A stretch of 15,561 nucleotides of DNA from Isohypsibius dastychi (taxonomy: Eukaryota > Tardigrada > Eutardigrada > Parachela > Isohypsibiidae). The notes under the pieces were generated by a model. The model was not told where the DNA came from. It did not search any database and worked only from the letters and a program-made list of their open reading frames with translations. A program made the position numbers and the translations under genes. Numbering within the stretch: position 1 is the first letter of the stretch; each line of letters starts with the position of its first letter. The DNA lies in contig JAQIWT010000748.1 in the NCBI GenBank assembly GCA_034696485.1, positions 1-15,561 on the forward strand. Reading direction: 5' to 3'. Shown here piece by piece: positions 1 through 9,059 of this stretch.

Positions 1-1119
1 GGCAAATACCCCCCCCCCCCCACTACAATAACTCAAAACAATTTCGCAACCCAAAAACGGGTTGGTCCCCCCTCCACCCTAGACGGACACCTCATGCGCC
101 CCAAGGCGATGCATTTCTCTCGCTACTGTCTAGAGGCTAAGAAACAGAGGATATGGCCAGGCTCCAGTCTCGCCCTTACCTACAGGTATCTCTAATGTTT
201 TGGGGTTATCAATGAAACAGGACATGGCTTGTCTCCGCACTGTCCCTCATTCGAAATAGGTCCAGCCTATATAGGAGGAGCGAGTTGACAACATGATTTA
301 GAGCTGGGCTGGATGCTGTATATCAGCCAGATTTGTCAGTTGCCTAGAACATTGATATCGCATTTACTGGCCTTTCGCCGTCAAAGTCCTTCCGTTCGTT
401 TGTTATTCGGACGAAAGATCTTGGCGGCAAGGTTTATTTGCTGTCGGCAAGCTTCTGTCCTGCTCATCCTGCGTGAGAGTCTTTGACGTGATGAACTAAG
501 TGAGTTGTTCTATTCATTCCCGATTCTGGGATGTCCAACGAACTAGATACAATCCTTGTGAACATTGTTGTCCGCAGCCCTAGGGTATAACCTACAGCTG
601 GTTAGCCCACATGGACCCTGTATTAGGTAGGGTGGTAAGTTTGCAAATAACGCAGAGTGACTGGTTGGCCCCTTCCCTGTCCCTGTCTGTCTCTGTCACT
701 AGCCATACCTCCCTACAGCGAAATGCGGCTTTTGGCATAAAACTTGGTTAACAGCTGTCAATGCAAAGAGCGGGATCCGGATACTCGTTCTCCATGGAAC
801 ACGATGTAAGTTGCTGTCTGGGATTGTCACTCTGCCCGCTTGTGTTGCTATCACGCCTACTGCGCAAAATGTATTTGTGTATCTAATGTGTTATCGGTTA
901 TATTTCACACGTTTATTTTCCTGCAAATATGTGAGGACTCAACCAGTATCTGAAACTGAGGCTTTGCCGTTGAAAATCGCAATTGCGCATCTCGATTTTT
1001 ACTGGTTCATTTTACGAAACCATTCAAACGGCGTCGGGTACAGTGTCACATTCAAACCACCAGTTTTACGATGCACAGAAGTATACGAAATGCACAAACG
1101 GTACATATGCTGCATTTTT
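1..1119. other. No gene recognised
   Basis: I see no exon with convincing splice signals or domain content on either strand. The only long open frame (811-1131, plus) depends on a TTG start, has a bland composition and overlaps nothing recognisable. A 13-C run lies at 9-21 and a CCTATATAGG palindrome at 266-275. The stretch could be the 3' flank of the gene ending at 1120, but I find no AATAAA just beyond that stop. Confidence 0.5.
9..21. repeat. Poly-C tract (13 C)
   Basis: An uninterrupted run of thirteen C bases. It is a simple homopolymer tract and a likely source of length error in sequencing or assembly. Confidence 0.9.
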
Positions 1120-1605
1120 CTACCCGAATGAGAAATGAGTCGAATACAGTTCGCTTAATTTTCTGCTGATGAAATCAATGACAGATGATTCAGCATCTAT
1201 TTTTGTGAGAGTTGGACTGTTTGAAAATTCTCGAAGTGCGTGCACTTTGTAGCGCAACAAACGGGAATAGAGCATGGACATTCCATCTTCTCCTTTAACA
1301 GCTGCGTTCAATGCGCCAAAGCTTTCCCAGTCCTTCGTTGGTGATGTGGTCATTAAGTCAATCAGTCGTTTTACTCCGTTCGTGTTCGTAGATAATTCAG
1401 TGAGGTTGAATGGACACGCAAGGCGTCCAATTAACTTGAAAATCTGAAAAACGGGAAGATCATCAGTCCGCTCTATTGATATTTGATAGGAGAACAATCT
1501 GAGTGCGGTGAAAATTTCCAGTCTTATACCCAGGTGTGAAATCGGTTGGCACAGACAAGATAAAAGAAAAGAATCGAACCGAAAATATGAGTTCACAAAA
1601 CGCCA
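1120..1605 (-). CDS. Terminal exon, ARM-like protein (PSMD5-like C-terminus?)
   Basis: This exon is open from a good acceptor (TTTGTAG before 1605) to a TAG at 1122-1120 and encodes about 161 residues. The sequence is amphipathic and helical, typical of an ARM/HEAT-like repeat end. Two stretches recall the C-terminal region of PSMD5, the 26S proteasome base assembly chaperone (S5b): one beginning LCQPISHLGIRLEIFTALR, and one running from NGVKRLIDLMTT to LNAAVKG. These are separated by about 28 residues that look like an insertion. An alternative 86 bp intron at 1529-1444 (GTATAAG to TTTTCAG) was tested, but upstream frames do not fit it. No upstream exon could be joined with confidence; a strong donor at 1797 lies in a stretch where all frames soon stop. 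The gene may therefore be incomplete or decayed. The family call is from memory of the pattern, not alignment. Confidence 0.4.
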   Translation of the reverse strand, partial: WRFVNSYFRFDSFLLSCLCQPISHLGIRLEIFTALRLFSYQISIERTDDLPVFQIFKLIGRLACPFNLTELSTNTNGVKRLIDLMTTSPTKDWESFGALNAAVKGEDGMSMLYSRLLRYKVHALREFSNSPTLTKIDAESSVIDFISRKLSELYSTHFSFG

Positions 1606-2036
1606 CTACAAAGAGAACAGGTTGAAAAACGGCAGAGGAAGAAGTTATTAGAGTTGCTTTGCCCTTGAAATCAGTGCGTGGAAGAATGAACACATTATTA
1701 TGCCAGTGTACTTCACTGTTTATGCATCACGGGATTTTGAGCGGGAATGTTACTGGAATGCGGGGAACACTGAGAGCGAGACCTACAGTTCACTTACTTT
1801 CGGTGCCTTACGAAGAGTGGGATTCTACTGATGCTCTTTAGAAGAGCGACCAAGATAGTCAATTATGGGTACATCATTGGCGGCGCATATAAGCAGCAAT
1901 TTCCCGGATGTCTTGTTTTCGGATATCCTAGAACGAATGGAACGGGAAAGTTAGTATTGTCACACAGGGCAACTTGCATTAAAGGTCAGACCACAGTGAT
2001 TGTAACTCTGTTTACTTGACATGTGGGCACGCACTT
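1606..2036. other. Intergenic or unresolved intron, minus strand
   Basis: This stretch lies between two minus-strand exons. An open minus-strand segment around 1927-1827 (containing KLLLICAANDVPIIDYLG) follows a possible TTCTAG acceptor but meets a stop with no strong donor before it. A GTAAGT donor lies near 1797. I could not build a phase-consistent exon here. The plus-strand open frames at 1659-1841 and 1831-2019 look like chance frames. Confidence 0.4.
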
Positions 2037-4561
2037 TCAAGTCGATTTTAGTACACATGAAGGGTGGCAAGCAAATTTGGGACGCCCACAGTACCGTTTT
2101 GAGCTGTTCAGTGTGAGCGTGTGACCCGCAATGGTGAGTTCCAGAACTGGCGTGCCAGTGATCAAAATCTGTCCGTACGTTTCGAGATTCAGAGGGGTAT
2201 CATAGACCTTGGCCATAATGTCAACTCGTCTACTGCTGTTAAACCAGGAAGCTTTCTGTAACGTCCAGCTGATTGAGCTGAAGGGAAAGCTGTAGCCAGC
2301 CCAGTCAATATCAAACAGGCAGTCAGATTTTATTAGTGCGCTGAAATTGGATGTAGCACACTCCCACTAAAAATGATGTCCTCTGATGCAATTCTGTGAG
2401 AAATTCTCAAGGAATCAGTCTCGTATCGAGGGCCTGACCTTCTTACCAATACGTGTTGGATGACTGGGTGGCGATATTCATCTTCTGGGAATGGCAAATT
2501 CTGGTCCTGCTCAAATTTGAGTCGATTCTCATGGTCGTCACCTGTGAGCAAAACAGTGAATGAATAAATAAATGAACAGATAAATCAATAAATAAACATA
2601 TTGTCTGCTTCACTGAGAAATCCTGCAAAAAGAAAGGTTTACTTCGATGTGCACTTGACGTGACCTGAAAACGTGTAAGTTTTCTGTTTTACGAACAGGA
2701 ACACGATGAAATTAACCGAGAGTTAAAAATATTTATCGTGCTACTTTTATTAGAAAATCATTCCAAACCCTGGCTGAGATAATTACTTAGAGGAGTGAAA
2801 ACAAAAATAATAGCCAAGTTTACAAAATACAAGGTTCGAAAATGAATATTGTGAAGAAACAATGTTTCAAACTTCGCTATAACAATCGAGATACATTTCA
2901 GCATTTGAACCAGAACCCAATAAGTATAGACTATCCTTCCGCTTAACTTACCGAACGTTGCATGATTGTCACAGCAGGTAGGACTGTCACCACCGAAACA
3001 TGGGTCATCGGCGCTCCCGTGGCGCTTATCGAGGACGAATCTGCAATTTCAAGGCATACGGCGATGTACTTGCTCGTGGGTGAATTCCCATGTGCAACCG
3101 TCTACAGCACAACGTTTTGCCCATCCATTTTTATGGATAAAAGGTTAAAAAGCGACAGGTGACGCGTGAAGAACAGCAAGTGACACTGACTTCGTGTCCG
3201 TAGGAATACCTCTAAAAAGAGTGGCAGCTCGTGTGATCAGAGCCCGTCACTGGGTGGTGAAAATCTCAGGAAATTATTACTACATCTCCGCCAAGAATTA
3301 TGGGACATTTTCATCCTGCTTCCGTGCATGATATCCCTGCCGTAGTTTGCGCATTGTTTCGAAGACAAAGCTCGCTACTACTGTTTTCGGGACCTGCGTG
3401 GTGTGTGCAATAGAAAGATGATCAATGTCATGCAGGCCTGCCCTGGAGCAAAGCAAAGTGTCATTGTGTCTGTTCACCAATGACTTGTCTCTTCACCTCG
3501 CATACGGAAGCATACGGGAGCATAAGTGAGAAAAGCAAATGTCTGCAGTGCATCCCTTCCTTGTTTCTTCATTTGCTTATATCGCAGCTATAATACAAAA
3601 TCGTCTGTTTCTTAACTTTGACTGGACACAAGATGACGTCTTCCGCGGTCCACAAAGCTCCAACAAAGGGGAGGGATTGAAGAACAAATTACGAGAATCG
3701 GCGGACGCTGGCTGAGGGAGTGGCATTTTAGCGTTCGACTCATTACGTTCATATGAACAGTTACCGGCAAATTTTAAATTTCGATACTCTATCCTCCCGA
3801 TAAATCGGTGGTATAGAGTTCTGATTTAGTCAATCAAGACCGCGGGCCTCGATTGGTACACAAAAACGGTTGCGGTCTTGATTTACTAAATCAAAACTCT
3901 ATACCACCGATTTATCGGGAGGTTACAGAACACTGTCGTCAATAAAAAAATTCAATAATCTTTTTCTACTGTGATGCCATGGAAAACAGCCCGATATAAA
4001 ATCAGACACAAAAATTGACTAAAGGAATTCAAGTACGTAACCAGGTCTCCTTATCAGGAGTAGGTTGGCGAGCCAAAACCTTGAACCGAATCGGTTATTT
4101 CGTTTTATTCTTCGCAATAAATGAACTTACAGGGGTTTTGCATCCCGACTTCCCAGGGGCTTGGAGAAGTCCCATAAATCCCATACTGGTCAGGAGAGGA
4201 TGTTGGACAGAACAAACAGCCAGTATCAACACAATATACCTGCGAGTGATCGATCCCTGTCAAACCACGAAACTCGATGAGGTAAATCGGCAAATCGGTT
4301 TTGCAAACTCTTGGCAGATTTTGCCCGCAGCATTTTAGGGTGAACGGTGTACGGCACAGCAGTGGACATTGGTTCATGCGGAAATGTGATCAACACTTTT
4401 AAAACAAGTTTGCTTGAGGTCAATCTTGGTGGATAACAAACTGAAAATACCGCACTGTTACCACTGGAACAGTCTGGAGACCGGAAAAACATGTTGTTGC
4501 TTGAAAACGCAGTAATTTCATCGATAACCAGAATAGTGGCGGTGCAGTAAAGCCCCTGACC
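2037..4561 (-). CDS. Five-exon extracellular protein, divergent, integrin-alpha-like?
   Basis: Exons are inferred at 4561-4240, 4185-4131, 3040-2952, 2541-2447 and 2366-2037, with introns of 54, 1090, 410 and 80 bp. All four junctions have GT-AG ends and matching phases (1, 2, 1, 0), which is the main support. The 5' end is open: an in-frame TGA lies just above 4561 and the acceptor there is poor. The product is Cys-rich and not hydrophobic. Weak integrin-alpha features are a thigh-like stretch (PDCSSGNSAVFSVCYPP, then KLVLKVLITF) and a calf-like stretch (HPVIQHVLWEC, later DIDWAGYSF). Oddly, another frame of the first exon carries a calf-1-like CG...CKTDL motif, so a frameshift is possible. 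No propeller repeats, transmembrane helix or GFFKR tail is seen. The last exon may run to the TGA at 2039-2037 or splice earlier. The function is unproven. Confidence 0.4.
2557..2600. repeat. AT-rich tetranucleotide-like microsatellite
   Basis: An imperfect run of TGAA, TAAA and similar units within the 410 bp intron of the minus-strand gene, close to its 3' splice site. It is simple sequence with no coding content. Confidence 0.7.
3793..3922. mobile_element. MITE, near-complete palindrome with about 50 bp inverted ends
   Basis: The first 50 bases (starting CCTCCCGATAAATCGG) are the reverse complement of the last 50, with two mismatches, leaving a loop of about 30 bp. A TA dinucleotide lies one base outside each end, consistent with a TA target duplication as made by Tc1/mariner-type transposases. 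There is no coding capacity, so it would be a non-autonomous element mobilised in trans. It lies inside the 1090 bp intron of the minus-strand gene. Family assignment rests only on the TA and the end structure. Confidence 0.75.
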
Positions 4562-5079
4562 TCAAGTGGTCATCTTATATGATGTTACAGCTATCACTAG
4601 TCGAATGACTTAGGACAAACTTCTGAGTGAGTCGATGGTAACCCGTTAAGCGCCTAATAATATTTCGAGGGATGAACTTGCTACAGTGAAGAAACTTTCT
4701 CTTTTTTTAAGAATTGAGTTTTTCAGCAGCGAAGAAATGATAAGAGTTGATCACTTTCCTGGACACGCTATTGCGATATTTTGATTTCCTTAAAACCACA
4801 TAGATTCTCCTGCATCACATAATCCAAGATGTTCTCGGGAGTAGACAACCCTGTTCGCAATTGACAATGTTATCGATACAGCATAAGTAACTAGAAAGGT
4901 TTCACAAACTTAGTTTACATCACCGATCATTCTTCTGTCAATGAGAGGCCATCCCTCCGGGAAATGGGGTGGGTAGTAGAATTGAAGAAGCGGATGTCAA
5001 AAACTGTTTGACAAACTTCAAACCTGATCCGTTTCTGTTTGGTAACGTTGTCACGCGAAGTTCACTAGTTAACAAAGGG

Positions 5080-5345
5080 TGACTTATCACAGCAGTCTCA
5101 ACGTAGAGAACATCGCTACTTACAAGTTCAGAGGTTCGCAAAGATTCACAGAAACTCTTTAATCTGATCAGCCTCAACTTGAAATCGTCAGCACTTAGCA
5201 TTAAAAGTTCACAAATGTTCACTAAGCTTCATTTTGGCAGCAACATCGACACTTCAACTTCACAGGTTCAAAAGTGTTCACAAACTCTGATCAGCCTCAA
5301 CGTAGCATAGCATCCTCGACACTTGAAGGTCTCATGTTCACAAGA
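5080..5345. repeat. Degenerate tandem repeat, two to three units
   Basis: On the minus strand a block containing ACGTTGAGGCTGATCAGAG, then TGTGAACxxTTTTGAACCTGTGAA, then a GTGTCGATGTT-like segment recurs with substitutions and insertions. GCTGATCAG with flanking GTTGAG appears near 5170 and 5290, and a weaker third copy ends near 5080. Unit length is uneven, roughly 80-130 bp. Confidence 0.5.
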
Positions 5346-5825
5346 GCGCTCGGGCATATGGGAAGTCTATAATTCTTTATGATGGGGCAATATCCAAGCT
5401 CCAAGTCCATGCGTCCACAAGAGATACATACAACATAAGCCTCAATTTAAACATTCAAAAATCATCTCCACTAGTGTAAGCTGCGAAGCCATAACACGCC
5501 CAAGTCCTAAAATGTTTTTTTCAGAATGGCTGAGTTATTCTCTCCCCGGGAGACACAACGTTTGTTAATATCTTCTATTTATTCTTGGTATGATTTCATT
5601 GGCAAACCTGACCCAAACTTGACATAAACTCGCTTCGAGTCTGGTCGAAAATCTTGTTTTGGTGAGATTGGTTGGCATCACAAGAATACTGTATTTGCAA
5701 TTTTGGGCTTGTGCGATAAGGAACAACTTCATACCCCATTCACGTGAAGAACTAATTTTCATGCTTAAATTGGAAAAGGGTTAAAAAGCATGGGGTTTGT
5801 GGGCCACAGTAATAATAAAAAAACG

Positions 5826-5877
5826 AGGTTCGAGCCGATTCAAGAAAACGAATGGTTTCGAATTCGGGGTTTACTGT
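5826..5877. other. Possible pogo/Tc1-type transposon end (single)
   Basis: Read on the minus strand from 5877, the sequence begins TACAGTAAACCCCGAATTCG, which resembles terminal repeats of pogo-like elements (CAGTA..ACC.CG after a TA target). The element would extend toward lower coordinates. A loosely similar CAGTAAAGCCCC occurs at 4544-4555 on the plus strand, but without a matching TA, so the second end is not established. Confidence 0.25.
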
Positions 5878-6402
5878 ATGAATAGCGACGGTTTACGAAA
5901 ACCGGGATTGTGGAGCCCAGTTTCAACAAAATAGAGGACTCAAAGTTACCGTTACAATCGGCCAAGCTCAACGGAAAGTGAATTGGAGTTATCATCATCA
6001 CTGGACCACCGTGGTTCAATCGATAACGGCGGCCAGGAAAGGTAGCATGAGCTGATGAGCATACATTCAGAAATCATTTCATAATTCGTACTATCAAGAA
6101 GATCGATTTGCGCTCTAAAATCATAGAACTGGGTTTTCTGAGTACTCATCTCTCGGTATAATATGTGTAACTACGTTTGAAAGATAACAGACAGCACTAG
6201 AAACGTCGTTGATGTAGATTACATTTCCCTTTCCATGCTTTTAGTTCGATACACGGAAAAGCAGTCGATTTTTTTCTATGGTCAACCAACATGGAGGTCA
6301 TTTTACACTGGTGAAGCGTTCGGATTACCACAAAAAATTCGTCGAAGAACCGAACGCTAATGAAGGTTATTTGGAAATGAAAAATCACGTACTCCGTCTG
6401 GG

Positions 6403-7327
6403 CTACTCATTTAGGGTCGGTGAAATTCTTCCATCTCGTGGATCAGTAACTGGTGAGACGAAGTATACGGTCACGGCAAGGTCGCAATTCTGCAAAAATG
6501 GGTACGTTGAAAAAGGTCAAAGCACCTACAAAACCATTCAGATTTATCGGCAGAATCTTACGTCAAATACGTTGTTGTTTCTGATGATCAGGCTGAGTGA
6601 AAGTTCCGATCCCGCGCTAGGCTTCGGGTTATCTGAGAATGGCGATTTGACGTAACTGAACGCTCCTGTTTGACTGTCGACCTCAAAGTAGTCGCTCGAG
6701 AAAACTGGGTCAGAAACTAGCGTCCAGATAAGGGTGGAGTTGGCACAAAAAACGACTGGAGTGAACAGCGTCCTTAGTGGTTCGTATGGGCCGATCCGGA
6801 TGGTTGCACGATGGACTGGGCAGCAGTGTGGACCAGCTTTCTTCTCAAACAACGCCTGCGAAAGCAGTATGCTAGAACTTGGAAGATATTCAAGACGGCA
6901 AATGGGTACGTACCACGTAGTCACCGGGTTTCTTTCCCCAATCAATTCTTTGGTTTAGTCGTAGCTCTGGCATGTTTTCTCGGAAGTCCGGACGGGTTGT
7001 TTCTGCAACATTAACCAGTTACAATATCAGAAATTTAGCTCTCTGAATGCTAAAAAAACTCCCATAGTTTTGAGCTTTCTAACTTTATAGCAGCTGCAAC
7101 GTTTGCCGGAGCACCACCGTTTTGATATAGAAAAAAATGAACTTACAGCTACCATCTTGATGTAAAATAGAGTTTGAAACTCCGTGTTGGATGAGTCAAA
7201 AGTAAGTTAAAAGTACCAAACTGAAAGCTATTCCATACTGCACGCACTATTGTTTCATTACATTACCCATGAGATATCCTTGTAGAAATAGCACGAAAAT
7301 CCAACGTGTTCCATTGAGAAGCTCCAT
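6403..7327 (-). CDS. Secreted protein with one cadherin-like domain (176 aa, four exons)
   Basis: Exons lie at 7327-7267, 7002-6914, 6855-6562 and 6489-6403. Introns are 264, 58 and 72 bp, all GT-AG, with phases 1, 0, 0 that agree at each junction. The ATG at 7327 opens a signal peptide (MELLNGTRW then IFVLFLQGYL). The mature part starts RPDFRENMPELRLNQ, like the first strand of a cadherin repeat. It then has STLIWTLVSDPVFSS and YFEVDSQTGAFSYV, the typical cadherin pattern in which F.VD..TG marks the middle of an EC domain. The canonical calcium-binding DxNDN linker and LDRE motif are not seen. The frame ends at TAG 6405-6403 with no transmembrane helix, which is short for a cadherin. It may be a small secreted relative, or the last exon may really splice onward. 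The plus-strand open frame 6278-6655 overlaps it and is judged to be a shadow. Confidence 0.6.
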
Positions 7328-8060
7328 CGCAGCTGTCAACCGGAATATTCCAGTGAATTATAGCAAGACACTCTGAGGTCTGGGAAGTTGAGGTTTTAGG
7401 AATTTCTAACATCATTGCACCCCATCGAGCACCATCTTATCGTGAACAATCAGTCTTCTCTTGAACTGGGTCAGTGAACTGTCGCTCGATTATTCGACCA
7501 ACAGTAAACAATGCGTCCGACAAAAAACGGGGACTGTCAATAGCAAAGTCTGACGAACGTGAGTAGTGCTTTGGTCGAGGAAGATTTTCATTGGACAACG
7601 GGTAACAGGCAATAAAAGTTCAATTTTGGCCCCACAAGATTTAGGTTAACTGATGCAATTTAGCAGTATAGAACTGTGCCTCAAACTGGCTACTGCCTCA
7701 ACTGGCTACAATTGATGAGCTTTGGAGATATCTCGTGCGAAAACCGAATTTTCAGATCAATCCCACAGAGTACATTTTGGAGAGAAGCAGAAACCTGGTC
7801 AGCTCAGGGACAAGGTTTTGAAGGTGTCCCATCAACCAGTCAGCCATCGTTGACCTGCATGAACTTTCCACTGAGACCAACTTTGGTCAGCTTTCCGGCA
7901 AGGCGTTTGCATTTACCCTTGAATTGATATTTCTTGTTTGATAGAGGCAGTGTCGTCTTTCTGTGGTGAATTCTGATTTTGAATCGATGTGTGATTAGAT
8001 TTGGTTGCTGGAATCTTGCCCCGTGAACTCGGTGTATACTGCTTCGAATCACTGTTTTTG

Positions 8061-8131
8061 CCGCGCTGCCACGCTGCCCCGCTGCCCCTCTGCCCCTATG
8101 CCCCGCTGCCCCTCTGCCCTCGCTCTTCACA
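8061..8131. repeat. GC-rich minisatellite, unit about 8-9 bp (CTGCCCCx)
   Basis: Imperfect head-to-tail copies of GCTGCCCC and TCTGCCCC, roughly eight units, in an otherwise AT-rich region. It overlaps minus-strand open frame 7840-8181, whose repetitive Arg-Gly-Ala-rich stretch simply reads these units. Confidence 0.8.
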
Positions 8132-8193
8132 ATCAATTTTATGAGCTCAGGTATCGAATTCAACTTGTCGAACAGAATCAAAACCCGACTGCG

Positions 8194-8375
8194 TTGATCA
8201 TATCAACTTGACCTTATCGACTCAAGCTCACCTAGCCGTCTTACCAATGTCACCAAGATCACCACATCGTTCAAACTGACTGAATTGATCATATCAACTT
8301 GACTCTATCGACTCAGGCTCACCTAGGCGTCATACTAATGTGACCAAGATGACCTTATCGTTCAAACTGAGTCAA
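8194..8375. repeat. Tandem duplication, two 91 bp units
   Basis: Units 8194-8284 and 8285-8375 both begin TTGATCATATCAACTTGAC and both end near TCGTTCAAACTGA. They differ by scattered substitutions (roughly ten) and no obvious length change. The opening TTGATCATATCAA is itself palindromic. No coding frame runs through both units. Confidence 0.85.
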
Positions 8376-8959
8376 GTCTATTCAGTTGACTTTAGGTTGA
8401 ATTTGGCCTGTCGGGGCTGCCATACAAAATTAAACTACCAGCAATCTCGAGATGTGCAGTGCTATCCCAGGAACGATGTAGTGCGGTTGGTTATTGCGGT
8501 GCGAGTGAGTGAGCGCAGTGAATCTCGCTTGAATTTGAACCACTCCTTTGTAACTCACCCTATAAACTGTCAATTCTTCCCTTTTTCCACATTTTGGTTT
8601 GTTTGTGTTGCAGCTGTTTCCCAATTCGATTTTATGAATAAAATCATGTCCAAGGAAAATTGGCCGCTATAGATACCCCTAGTGTTGTTTGACTTTGTTG
8701 GAATAGATCAGCTAAGCTATGGTTTCTCCGAGAACACATGACCATGACGCTGCAAAGTTCTCCACTTGTGAAATGCTACGCTGGATGGACTAATGAACTC
8801 TTGGAAAAAAATGTCGATTTTTCTTCCTGTTTCTGAGCTCCAACGACTCGCCTTGACGACGCCAAAAAGAGCCAGTACTCTCAGGCACCCTTTAGACCAC
8901 GTAGATGAGGCAACATCAGATACTGAACTGAACGGTATTCCCACAGAACTATGGACATC

Positions 8960-8965
8960 TTTATT
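8960..8965 (-). promoter_or_regulatory. Poly(A) signal AATAAA
   Basis: A canonical AATAAA on the minus strand, about 95 bases past the stop of the LRR gene. It fits the 3' end of that transcript. Confidence 0.5.
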
Positions 8966-9059
8966 CAAAGTTTATCTGGCTTTAACAGCACAATTTTGTT
9001 TAGGATGAACGGTAAAGACTGCAGTCATCGACATTGAAATGCGATCACTATAAAGATAT

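Larger units (their letters stand above)
4562..6402. other. Unassigned region with isolated minus-strand open frames
   Basis: No linked exons were found. Isolated minus-strand open frames occur at 4938-5222, 5565-5762 and 5952-6149. The last begins MSTQKTQFYDF after an ATG and ends beside GT dinucleotides, so it could be an exon, but I could not join it to a partner in phase. The part of the 4938-5222 frame above about 5100 overlaps degenerate repeats and is doubtful. If the integrin-like reading of 2037-4561 is right, its missing N-terminal exons should lie here, yet I see no FG-GAP motifs. Confidence 0.4.
7328..8959. other. No confident gene; repeats inside
   Basis: Open frames on both strands (7676-7927 plus, 7840-8181 minus, 8340-8672 plus, 8793-9008 plus) contradict each other and lack recognisable domains or supported splice sites. 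The region holds a CTGCCCC minisatellite (8061-8131) and a 91 bp duplication (8194-8375). The part just above 7327 should contain the promoter of the cadherin-like gene. A TATAAT-like string lies about 35 bp above its ATG, too close to be sure of. Confidence 0.45.

Noticed and set aside
266-275. CCTATATAGG palindrome as a CArG box or TATA element
   Set aside because: A single 10-base match is expected about once per 16 kb by chance, and no gene start lies downstream.
1444-1529. 86 bp intron (GTATAAG to TTTTCAG) in the PSMD5-like exon
   Set aside because: The only frame that would join correctly downstream has a TGA shortly upstream with no acceptor between, so the continuous reading is preferred.
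6278-6655. Plus-strand 125-codon open frame
   Set aside because: It runs antisense over exons 3 and 4 of the cadherin-like gene, which has three phase-matched GT-AG introns, a signal peptide and domain motifs.
7840-8181. Minus-strand 113-codon frame and opposing plus frames 7676-7927 and 8005-8211
   Set aside because: They overlap on opposite strands, run through the CTGCCCC minisatellite and show no domain or supported splice sites.
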